In this document: one piece after another, positions 1 to 9,115 of the stretch
Layout: each line of letters begins with the position of its first letter
How positions within the stretch are numbered: the first letter of the stretch is position 1
Assembly (NCBI GenBank): GCA_008360955.1
Contig: LUCM01005024.1
Location: 69,754 to 133,753, forward strand
Source: Fasciolopsis buskii
Taxonomy: Eukaryota > Platyhelminthes > Trematoda > Plagiorchiida > Fasciolidae
Length of the DNA: 64,000 bases
Reading direction: 5' to 3'
Notes under the pieces: generated by a model
What the model was told of the DNA's origin: nothing
Seen by the model: the letters and a program-made list of their open reading frames with translations, nothing else
Database searches by the model: none
Position numbers and translations under genes: made by a program

Positions 1-355
1 GCGACAAAAATCGCGAAATTCGGCGTGCAAATGCATAGCCTGTTTAATTTGATCACACTAGCTCGTCTACAATTTGCTCCTCGTCGGGTTATTAGTTCCT
101 TCGAATCAGGTTTTCCGCTCATGAGCAGTTGCGAACTAACCGAATCAGTACAACATTCGACAGCAATCGCATTTGTGATTCTGCGTCGATGGCCATTCAG
201 CTGTAGCAAAAATTCGCAATTCCAAACTAACGACAATGGTCTCGATTCGATCGTACGTGGATCCAGTATGAATCTACAGTTCTCGGACAGTAACCGCGAC
301 CAACGTGCAGCTAACTTCGCATAATAGTCAATCTGACTCAAAAGTACCTGTTCGA
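1..355 (-). other. Unrecognised open frame running off the window edge
   Basis: On the minus strand a frame stays open for roughly 115 codons, from just after a TAA near 350 to the window edge. It contains the stretch YYAKLAARWSRLL near its beginning. No initiator was chosen, because the frame may be part of a longer exon or retroelement that continues to the left. A 99-codon frame on the plus strand overlaps it, so coding is not established for either strand. I do not recognise the product. The adjacent sequence is retroelement-derived, which makes a transposon origin the simplest guess. Confidence 0.25.
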
Positions 356-519
356 GTTAAGAGGCGCCAATGTTTGCTCGTGCGACGCCGAGCTTGGTGT
401 GCGAAATTCCGCACTAGATTATCTACACAGGAATTGGAGAAGTCTTTCTCCGTCTAGTATGTTCGCTGCGCGGCAAGGCGCGATCGCCTCACCTAAACAA
501 GGACTCGATGCACTCAGAT

Positions 520-1030
520 TTTCTCAACTTGTCATTAAAGTCACCTGCTACCTCTACAAATGTCAGAAGCGATTTGCTCTTCCGAAAACAAGGGTGACGA
601 AAGTCATCAAAAACCTTTGTCTTCCTTAGCAATGTCAATTGCTACCATTCTGTTAAGCGGTATGCGAGGTAACAAATAAACTGCACTTAAAAACTACTAT
701 CCTTCTGGACGACGACTGATCCTTGCAGCCTCACTGCGCACAAGCGACGGTTGACCTGCATCCAGTCTAAAAGGACTTCTTCAGCCTTCTCACTCAAGAC
801 TATTCCTACCCGACGTTGACCCACAAGATTGAAGCTGCTTCGTCTCCTGAAGTGCGAAGAAAAATTCTTGACGAGGACGTTTCGGACGCAGTAAGTTGAA
901 TTTACTCTGCTCGAATCCTTGAACTCGTGTTTTCACTCCACAGACAGACATCAATCGAAAGTGAGTCCACTGTCATAGCCAAACACGCCTGTTGGCCAGC
1001 CTGCAATTAAAGTGCGCACATTGGAAGGGA
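520..1030. repeat. Diverged direct repeat, copy 1 (unnamed)
   Basis: This stretch aligns, with many differences, to 2480-2960. Shared runs include GAGGTAACAAA, GATCCAGTCTAAAA and GTCAATC(C)GAAAG. The two copies bracket the minus-strand RTE piece and the 670 bp repeat, so they may be parts of the same retroelement family duplicated around the insertion. No open frame was recognised. Confidence 0.45.
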
Positions 1031-1083
1031 ACCAGTATGCAAGAGGCTGACGAGGCTTGAGAAAAATGTAGCTAACACGAGTG

Positions 1084-1753
1084 TGAAAACCACCTACTAA
1101 CACTAACTTGACAACTAAACCGTTGCGAGTATCGGGCGAGTAACTATCAATGGAGATACTATGGGTAGGCTAGGAAGGGGCAAAACAGATTGGGTTGGCA
1201 GACAGAAGAGGACAGGTTGAATGAAGAGAAGGGTAACTCTGAGCAGTACCAATACTTATCACTTACCCACCCCGTCAATTGCAAATGGGCAGCGCGGTCA
1301 CTGACTAATTCTGCGGCGACGACCGATGCAAGATATGGAATTATTTGTAGCGTGTTAAAACTCTATGAGGATTGATTGCGACGGGTCCTGATTAGGGAGT
1401 CCAGCCGCTAAGCAGAAGAACGATCAGGGTTCTCAACCAAAGCCTTTTGGTTCTTGACAAGTAACCTGGCCGCAAGGCACCAGGGAATAGCTGAGTGGAG
1501 CCCATCTTACTTGGATCAAATTAGTCTTCCACTCGTTTTTTCGACCTGAGCTGCTAAACTAAGATCAAACCCCAACTTGGAGGACCATTGACCCCGTAGG
1601 AGAATGATACTTCCGTTCAGGCCCTCTACCATTGACCATCACCAGGGCATGATTTAGATCTTCAGCTTGGGATCGAGCCATTCACTCTGACTAGCTCGAT
1701 GGATCCATGGCATGCACGCAAGCCGTCAAACCACATCAAGATGTAGTCTCGTT
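1084..1753 (-). repeat. Unnamed ~620 bp interspersed repeat, inverted copy
   Basis: Reverse-complement of 4322-4939 over its whole length: one end reads AACGAGACT and the other GGTGGTTTTCA. This copy is 670 bp against 618 bp for the other, and most differences are single extra bases here. It follows directly on a minus-strand RTE fragment that breaks off in mid reverse transcriptase, so it appears inserted in that element. It has no recognised coding content and no obvious terminal inverted repeats. Confidence 0.75.
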
Positions 1754-2290
1754 GTGACAGCCTGTAGCAACACTCTACACTTTGAAGATCCAAAGAGCAT
1801 GCGGAACCGAGCTACTGACTTCGAGAGTCTGTCTAATGAACGTTGTGCACGTTTCGCCAGATTCGAACAGGTACACCAGTTATACTGCGTAATATAGGTC
1901 CAACAGCTTCCCTCAATCCCACTTCGACTCCTCATCCCGGAGACCTCATAAATTATCTTCCATCACCTCGTCCACGACGAAGTTGAACAGGAATGGAGAG
2001 CGAGACATCCTTGTCGAATGCCGCTAGTCGTTTCGCCAGTGAATTCGATAGTTCAACGTACACCCTCACGCGACCAGAAGTATGGAGGTACAATGCTGGC
2101 AACAGGTTCACGAACTTCGCTGACATATCCCTCGAATGAGAAGCACCAAATAGCACTATCTGATCCACTAAGTGGAACGCGCCTTTCAAGTCGAGAACAA
2201 ACTAAACGGTCATAGGGCGGCAGTGTGAGTGGCACACTTCGAGTAACTGCCGAAGAGTGAGAATCTGGTCGATGCAACCTAACCTCGACC
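1754..2290 (-). mobile_element. RTE-like LINE reverse transcriptase fragment, frameshifted
   Basis: Two minus-strand frames match the better copy at 4974-6041: one contains ALYLHTSGRVRVYVELS, matching ALYSHTYGRVRVYGELS, and the other contains AQRSLDRLSKSVARF, matching AQRALDRLARSVARF. The segment between them, including the catalytic YADD region, is disrupted by frameshifts. The 5' side extends slightly further into the RT fingers (LKGAFHLVDQIVLFGASHS) than the main copy. Dead copy; some frameshifts may be sequencing errors rather than decay. Confidence 0.8.
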
Positions 2291-2479
2291 GGGACAAATC
2301 CGGCCTGCTGTTTGCAGATCCGATGTCAAGACGGCGCAATCATATTCGAAGCTAAGACCTAGTAATTATTGGAAGTTTGAACCTAGACAAATTAGCGAGC
2401 CTTCACAGAACTAAAGAAACCTATTTCCAATAATCTATACGCTTGAACGGATAAGCTAGCACCCACCAATCAGCAAGCT

Positions 2480-2960
2480 TCTGATACAATGGTTTTCAAC
2501 TTGTGCAACAAAACCGCCTGCTACTGCCACAGTCAGAACCTTTGCTCTTCCGCGCAGTAGTGACGAGTTTATCTGTTTTGGTGCGTCGGTCACCGACAGT
2601 CTGTCGGTGTATCCTGAGGTAACAAAAAGAACTGCGCTTAACAAGCTTATCTTTTCGATCCCTAGAGTCTTACGTGCCTAAAACAACTGTTAACCAGGAT
2701 CCAGTCTAAAAAGAGCCATTTTAAGCCTTCCACTCAGGGTTATTCTACACACGTTGATCCAAAGCTTGAGCTATGTCGTCTTCTGAGATGTGCAGGAAAG
2801 TATCTTGATGACGTATTAAGCTCTTGTCAGTATAAACACTAACAACCACTCGAACCCCGAATTAGGGTTTCATCGATGCAGTAGACGTCAATCCGAAAGG
2901 AATCCCGTTGTAAAGCCTGTTGCTGTCCAGCCATATTTTCATCCGCTGTCTGAAGCGCTT
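2480..2960. repeat. Diverged direct repeat, copy 2 (unnamed)
   Basis: Counterpart of 520-1030. Its right end overlaps the first unit of the tandem duplication that starts at 2847. No coding content recognised. Confidence 0.45.
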
Positions 2961-3090
2961 CAGGGACAGCCGCTGCTGGAAATCGTGGTTTTTTCCGGAT
3001 ATTGACAAGGAGTCATGTACTCAGTCAATCGAGCGGGGGGCTGGTATGGGTAGAGTTGTAATTTCCCACACTGGGAGCTTTAAACTACAC
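2847..3090 (+). repeat. Tandem duplication, unit 1 (insertion-rich)
   Basis: From CACTCGAACCCC to CCACACTGGGAGC this unit is 232 bp against 214 bp for unit 2 (3091-3304). Almost all differences are extra single bases in unit 1, for example AATCCGAAAGG against AATCGAAAGG. This pattern fits an unmerged noisy read end better than mutation. Confidence 0.8.
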
Positions 3091-3304
3091 CACTCGAACC
3101 CCGAATTAGGGTTTCATCGATGCAGTAGACGTCAATCGAAAGGAATCCCGTTGTAAGCCTGTTGCGTCAGCCATATTTTCATCCGCTGTCTGAAGCGCTT
3201 CAGGGACAGCCGCCTGGGAATCGTGGTTTTTTCCGGATTTGACAGGAAGTCTGTACTCAGTCAATCGAGCGGCTGTGTAGAGTTTGTAAATCCACACTGG
3301 GAGC
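3091..3304 (+). repeat. Tandem duplication, unit 2 (clean)
   Basis: This is the shorter, presumably correct version of the same segment. It leads without a break into the following sequence. Confidence 0.8.
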
Positions 3305-3429
3305 ACTGTAGTCGCATTCACACGGTTGTGCAAGGTTACACCCCGAACAATGGGGTTTTTTCGTAATCACAGGTTGCGTTCGAAAATGGTGCCCCATTTC
3401 TTCTCTCGTTATAAATTTGACATTTAACC

Positions 3430-3830
3430 AATCTATTAAGTCGACTGCTCTATTCGACTGTTCATCTTCAATGTTGTCATAAGCGAGATGATGGTGGGTA
3501 CTCATGGACACTAGACAGACTGGCAAGAGCTGTAGCTTTGTTTGATATGCACTCTGCACATTCAAAGTGCAAGGTGGTGTGCATTACCGGACGTCGGAAG
3601 TTCAAGACTCGGTGCTCAGAGGAGAGAAGCTAACCACTGTAGACCGTTTCACTCACCTCGGCAGCTGCTTGACTAAAGGCGGTATCAAGATAGTAGGACT
3701 GAACGCGTTTCTATCCAAAGATAATGTAGCGTAAGTCGGACTGAGGCACTCTTGGTTCCGACCTGGTCTTTCGTGTGTACTGTGTCGCGGTGCACTCAGT
3801 CTTGCTATCTTGTTGCAAGACTATATATAT
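3430..3830 (+). mobile_element. RTE-like LINE reverse transcriptase fragment, internally deleted
   Basis: The plus strand shows a decayed equivalent of LFNFVMVEVME at about 3450-3500, then LDRLARAVALFDMHSAHSKCKVV at about 3515-3580, and then DNA similarity to the region coding FTYLGSC and GLNHLWRR of the main copy. The catalytic YADD block between the first two motifs is missing, so this is a dead internally deleted copy. It precedes the 490 bp unassigned stretch and the 618 bp repeat. Confidence 0.7.
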
Positions 3831-4321
3831 GGACTTGTCCTGGTAGATGGTAAGTGGACTTATGCGATCTAACATGAAAATCTCCTATGCATCAATTCTG
3901 TTCCATCGAATCTTGGAGTAGGCGATAAGGTCTTCGTGTATTGGTCAGTACCTGTTACCTTCTGACAGGTTTAGTTGCCTTATGCAAAATCCAACAGGTT
4001 GGATGTTTTTGTCTATGATTTTTGAACGTCTATCTCGCCGTACCCAACAGATCTGGAAGACGTATTACGGCGGTCAGCCCATGATAAAGCGCAGGAGTTT
4101 GAAAAACCAGATTTGGTGTTGGCTGTGGTTGATACCTTTCACCGAGGATTGTCGTTGATCAAATATGCTTAGAAGCCGGTATTCGATTATGATGCGGTCT
4201 TCATACTGAATTCACCTACATCGAAAATACGAGACAGAAAATGCACATCGCAAAACTACGAAAGCCGTCCTGTCCCTCTTCTCTTGTCTGCCTCCTGTCA
4301 TCCGTATCTCATCACCTTAAC
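3831..4321. other. Unassigned 490 bp between retroelement pieces
   Basis: No reading frame, repeat or motif recognised on either strand. Confidence 0.5.
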
Positions 4322-4939
4322 AACGAGACTGCACCTTGACGTGGTTTGACGGCTTGCGTGCATGCATGATCCAACGAGCTATGCAGGATGGCTCATCCCA
4401 AGCTGAAGATCTAATCATGCCTGGGAGGTCAATGGGTAGAGGCCTGACGAAGTATTCTCCTGGTCATGGTCCTCCAAGTTGGGGGTTGATCTTAGTTAGC
4501 AGCTCAGTCGGAAAAACGAGTGGAAGACTAATTGATCCAAGTAGATGGGCGCCCACTCAGCTATTCCCTGGTGCCTTGCGGCCAGGTTATTGTCAGAACC
4601 AAAGGCTTTGGTTGAGAACCCTGATCGTTCTTCTGCTTAGCGGCTGGACTCCCTAACAGTACCCGTCCATCAATCCTCATGAGTTACACGCCTACAAATA
4701 ATTCCATACTGCATCGGTCGTCGCGCAGAATAGTCAGGACCGCGCTGCCCATTGCATCGAGCGGGGTGGGTAGTGATAAGTATGGTACTGCTCAGAGTTC
4801 CCTCTCTTTCATTCAACCTGTCTCTTCTGTCTCCAACCCAATCTGTTTGCCCCTCCTGCCTACCCATAGTATCTCCATTGATAGTACGCCCGATACTCGC
4901 AACGGTTTATTGTCAAGTAGTGTAGTAGGTGGTTTTCAA
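4322..4939 (+). repeat. Unnamed 618 bp interspersed repeat, direct copy
   Basis: Reference copy of the element seen inverted at 1084-1753. It begins AACGAGACT and ends GGTGGTTTTCA, and RTE reverse transcriptase homology starts within about 10 bp of its right end. It contains a 106-codon frame on the plus strand (4336-4656) that is not open in the other copy, so coding is doubtful. The origin is unknown: it could be a non-autonomous element or a piece of a larger one. Confidence 0.75.
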
Positions 4940-6141
4940 TGCTCCCCACCGGAAGGGTATGCCAACGTAGTTTGTGAACCTGTTGCGAGCATTGTACTCA
5001 CATACCTATGGTCGCGTTAGGGTTTACGGTGAACTGTCACGTTCATTTGAAACGACTAGTGGCGTTCGACAAGGGTGTCCCATCTCTCCATTCTTGTTCA
5101 ACTTCGTCATGGTCGAGGTGATGGAAGGTGCTTTAGGAGGTCTCCGGGATGTAGGAGTCGAGCTGGGAAATGGAGGAAAGCTATGCGACCTAGATTACGC
5201 AGACAACGTCGTGTGCCTGTTCGAGTCTGCGGACCATGCACAACGGGCACTAGATAGACTGGCGAGATCGGTTGCTCGGTTCGGCATGTGCTTTGCACCT
5301 TCAAAATACAAAGTACAATCACAGGACTGGACGACAGAAGCGCCGAACTTGATACTGGATGGAGAGGAAATAACGACTGTGGACCGTTTCACCTACCTTG
5401 GTAGCTGCGTGTCCAACGATGGTAGCTCTGGATTGGAGGTAAGTATGCGTATATCCAAGGCTCGGGTAGCTTACGCTGGACTGAATCACTTGTGGCGTCG
5501 GCCTGATATTTCACTGAAGTTGAAAGGTCATGTGTACTGTGCTGCAGTGCGTTCAGTTCTGTTGTATGGTTGCGAGACGTGGAGTATGCGTGTTGGCGAT
5601 GTTCGTCGATTGGAGGTTTTCGACAACCGATGTTTACGTAGTCTGGCTAGGATTGGATGGAGTGACCGGGTGAGTAATATTGCGATTAGGAATCTGGTAC
5701 TGGGTGCCACTTCTGAAAATAGCTTGTTTCAGCGTATGAAACTTAGTAGACTACGCTGGTTGGGTCACGTGTTGAGTATGACGAACACTCGTCTACCATA
5801 CCGTGCCTTATTTTGTGTTCCTCCTAAGGAATGGAAGAAGCCATGTGGAGGCCAACAGATGACGTGGCAACGTGGAGTGAGAAAATGTACAGCGAAAATA
5901 GGTAAGGTAAGTGTCTCACGTCTTCGTGGTTGGGGTCCGAAAGACTCGTCGACTTGCTGGCTGGAGACACTGAAGGATATGGCAGTGAACGGTGAACAGT
6001 GGCGATCGTGCTGTCATTTTCTATCGAATCAGAATGATTGAAAACACGTGCGTTTGTACAGTTGGACTGTGTTCCGTGTGTTGGCTGCAGCAGTGTGAGG
6101 CTTGCCTTGCTGTTTAACGCTGAACGATGATGATGATGATG
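4940..6141 (+). mobile_element. RTE-like LINE, 5'-truncated copy with 3' tail
   Basis: The copy starts inside the reverse transcriptase, runs through the end of the ORF, and has a short ~80 bp 3' untranslated region. It ends in a (GAT)n run at about 6124-6141. Short 3' regions ending in a simple repeat are typical of the RTE clade. The endonuclease and RT finger region are absent. A second 3' end of the same family follows immediately. Confidence 0.85.
4974..6041 (+). pseudogene. RTE-like reverse transcriptase, 3' half, open but catalytically altered
   Basis: A 355-codon uninterrupted frame. It shows RT motif B (SGVRQGCPISPFLFNF, residues 29-44) and then the catalytic box, which reads YADN (75-78) instead of YADD. 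It continues with FTYLGS and HLWRR, the ALLYG-like block SVLLYGCETW, and the terminal RLRWLGHVL and LPYRAL motifs seen in RTE proteins. The stop matches the natural end of such ORFs. The usual protein is about three times longer and starts with an apurinic endonuclease domain, missing here. The first Met is arbitrary. Loss of a catalytic aspartate by one G-to-A change plus the truncation means it is not functional, although the frame is recent enough to remain open. Confidence 0.85.
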
Positions 6142-6149
6142 AGTACTGT

Positions 6150-6690
6150 AGAAGTCGGTAATCTAGTATTGGGTGCCGCTTCTGAGAATACTTCTTGTTA
6201 TGACGGCTGGGCCATGTGTTGCGTACGGTGAACACTTATCTACCATACCGTGCCCCATTTTGCCTCCTTCCTACGGAGTGGATAAACCATGTGTGGGTCA
6301 CCAAATGACGTAGCAACGCAGGATGGGAAAACGCACAGCGAACTTAGCTAAAGTAGGTGTCTCACATTTCCGTGACTGGGGTCCGAAAGACCTGACAACT
6401 AACTAGCTGGAGTCCCTGGAGGATATGACAGAAAGCCATGAACAGTGGTTATTTTGTTGTTATTTTCTGTCTAATCAGAATGGTTGCAAAAGTCCGTTTG
6501 TACAGCTAGATTGTTCTGTGTGTTGGGTATGACGGCATTCCTTTCCGTTGCCCCTCCCCCGGTGTACATTCAGTCTCGGTTCGACGTGCATGGTCATTAT
6601 TTTTTTTAAGGTTTCCCTTGGTGGCAAAGGCAGAGGCCATTGGCGCTCGCTGTGTTGTTTGCAGCTATGTGACAACGACGGCGATGATGG
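6150..6690 (+). mobile_element. RTE-like LINE 3' end, second more decayed copy
   Basis: The DNA aligns to the last third of 4974-6041 (matching TGGTACTGGGTGCC, TACCATACCGTGCC, GTGGGTCACCAAATGACG and the terminal AATCAGAATG) but has many stops and indels. It probably ends with the degenerate GACGGCGATGATGG near 6675-6688. It is head-to-tail with the preceding copy. Confidence 0.75.
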
Positions 6691-6859
6691 ACCTTGTTGC
6701 ATTTTCGAACTGCTACTAACTCAATCTTTTTTGAAACCGCCTATTGCTTGGTTACTTGTATTTACTATCTGCACAATTAACAGAATCCAGGTTATCTAAG
6801 TATTTCAATTCATAATAGGCCAATTTATGAAATGTCTAGTCTACAGCCAAAAAACTGCA

Positions 6860-7190
6860 CAAGCATAGAAGTAGGACCACTGATGGTCAAATGGATTAAG
6901 CGTCAGTCACTCCAAGAAAGGTCAGAAGTTCAGATCCCAGATCTGCCAGTGGCGTTGATGGTAGAAGGCAACTACTTGTCGCCCAACCCGGTACTACGCC
7001 TGACCCATTGGGACCTTGTGTGCTTCTATCCCTCATGTAATGAGCTCTAGTGGCCATGGGGAAAGCTCCTTCTCGACAAACATACCTCCCTTCTCCAAAA
7101 CCAAAATTATTTGAGGAAGTTCCTGCATATTTCAGTTCAAAATTGCCCGCAAACAATAGTGACAAACTAGTGTGCACTGTGGTTTGTGTT
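6860..7190 (+). mobile_element. tRNA-derived SINE
   Basis: The RNA polymerase III A box TGGTCAAATGG (6884-6894) fits the consensus exactly. A B box AGTTCAGATCC (6927-6937) with a mismatch follows at tRNA-like spacing, and then an unrelated body of about 240 bp. No tRNA cloverleaf acceptor stem is present, so this is a SINE head and not a tRNA gene. The ends are approximate. Confidence 0.6.
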
Positions 7191-7389
7191 GTATCACTAA
7201 AACCAGCAGTTTAGGGCATACTCACATCGTGATCCAAGAAGACAAGCATCTGTTCCATACCCTACACTTCGCACCACATATAAATGGCGGTTCGGAAATG
7301 AGGTAAAATACAGTAAATATTGCAAGTGCAGGGACTGAGTATTTCACTGCACAATGCTCGGAAAATCTGTTTTCGATTCAGAGTAATGA

Positions 7390-7917
7390 ATGTGCCTGAC
7401 CTATAAAAAGGCCTTCGTGAACACTCCACTAAAAATAAAACCAGCGTCTTTGACAATCTTATGGGTATCGAACGGAACTCTTCGTTGCGTCAAAGGTCAA
7501 AAACAGCATTATAATGGAGCATTCAAACGACAGTTGTCCCGGTTTGGAGGTGTGCCGCGAAATTATTTACCTGCAGACAAGTACACAATAGACCACAAAT
7601 TCATGTGCAACATAAGGGTGTATGATCCGACTTCAAATTTTCGCATGGATTCTTGTATTCCGCCGGTAAATCCATCCAGCATTAGAGAAATCATCTACAG
7701 GAAGTCCACAGTAATCGCAGACACGAAACTTACGAGCAGAAACTCACCCCAACCTAACTGGCTGGAAACGGATGCTTTACCCTTGTACATAAAAAGGGCA
7801 ACACCAACAGAGATCATCACAATAAAGAGGTATTTCCTCAAAGGATATTTCCTCCTCGCCCACAAGACATGTAGAATTAAAACCGGGATAGGTTTGATCG
7901 ATTTGCTAATAACCTGA
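7390..7917 (+). CDS. Hypothetical 175-codon open frame, unrecognised
   Basis: This is the longest plus-strand frame outside the gcm gene and RTE copy. It is basic and has no signal peptide, transmembrane segment or motif I can name. It includes the run PRNYLPADKYTIDHKFMC and ends in KTGIGLIDLLIT before TGA. No TATA-like element, splice partner or Kozak context supports it as a gene, and its neighbours are repeats. It may be a chance frame, an exon-like piece of a retroelement (for instance an env-less or gag-like part), or a single-exon gene. I do not assign a function. Confidence 0.25.
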   Translation: MCLTYKKAFVNTPLKIKPASLTILWVSNGTLRCVKGQKQHYNGAFKRQLSRFGGVPRNYLPADKYTIDHKFMCNIRVYDPTSNFRMDSCIPPVNPSSIREIIYRKSTVIADTKLTSRNSPQPNWLETDALPLYIKRATPTEIITIKRYFLKGYFLLAHKTCRIKTGIGLIDLLIT

Positions 7918-8929
7918 ATTCATGTAAGTTTTACTTACAAGATTTATTCACCTGAACTGGATATGAGACAAACTTTAGGCTGTAGTTACTAGTCAACATT
8001 GCACCGATATAGGTAAATCCACAAAGTGCAAAGTCCCATTCCGAAGCAGTGGTCTTTCTTTCATTCTTAAAATAAAGAGCTTGCAGCATTCGAAAACGTT
8101 ATAAAAACGTACCAAAAGCAGAAAAAAACGAATTTGTCATACACTGAAACAACATCAACGAGAAGAAGTAGTTAAACTTTTCCCCTGGACCATAATTGGA
8201 CTTTGTCCTAGAAAGATGGATAATGCCCAATATGGTTGCCGCTTACAATTTTTCCTGCAGTAATCCATATATCAGATATGAAAAGAATACACCCAAAGAA
8301 CAGCATACGAGAAGAGAAAATTCGCCTAAACGAGAACCCATAGCGAACTGACACGAGTAATTAGCAGTACCGTTGGAAATCAATTCGCCACGACCTTGGG
8401 ACTCGGTGCAGCTCAGTTCAGTTTTCGCTGGTCAAGTTTTGTCCAGAGCAAATACAGTGTCCGGTTTGGCATCTACTTCTTCAAGATTCACTTTGGTGGA
8501 TCTCGTCAAAGGAAACAGGAGAAATAATACCTCGCTCCACCCTGAGGGCGACAGTTAATACAAGGCCTAAGCGTTCCAGTTCAAATCAAGAATGTAGAAA
8601 GGACAGTCGAAAGCCTACCGGCTCTTTTCCCCTCGTCGACTTACCTTAGGACACACCTAATCCCAATTTTAATCCAACGCCTGCTTGAGCAGGCCCACGC
8701 TCTGCATGGTTATTAAGTCACCGTATATTTACAACTCTGTCACTGAGGAAGTGCGATTTCATCAACAAGTTAGACCGTGTTTCTGCAAGCTTACCCTCAG
8801 TAACACGTGTTCGAAAGACTAAATCTCGCTGAAGAAGTCTCTCTGAACTGAAACCCCGCAAAAATCGTTAAATCTAAAAGTTTTCATTAGGTCACTTCGG
8901 CTTCTCCTGTCTAACGAAAAGCCATAAGT
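7918..8929. other. No recognised feature
   Basis: AT-rich sequence with only short chance frames. No repeat copy seen elsewhere in the window. Confidence 0.5.
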
Positions 8930-8939
8930 CGCACGGATA

Positions 8940-9115
8940 ATTCGCCCTGCCTCTCAGCCATTCCCATGGCTAATCGGTGCATCTGTCCTTGGAAAGCGGT
9001 GTCCTTTTTGAAGAAGGGGGTCCAAGCTTGCATACCACATTCCAGGTTTTACTATGGCCTTGTGCAGGAGTGTAAACACTTCCATTATGAGGCATAATGC
9101 TGACTTCAGTCTAAG
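8940..9115 (-). mobile_element. CR1/Jockey-like LINE remnant (RT thumb region)
   Basis: The minus strand reads EVFTLLHKAIVKPGMWYASL followed by a decayed equivalent of the PFFKKD and RRATKMV blocks. This is the C-terminal part of CR1/Jockey-type reverse transcriptases (LYKALVRP-LEYG family signature). The frame shifts after about 30 codons. A short dead fragment. Confidence 0.6.
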
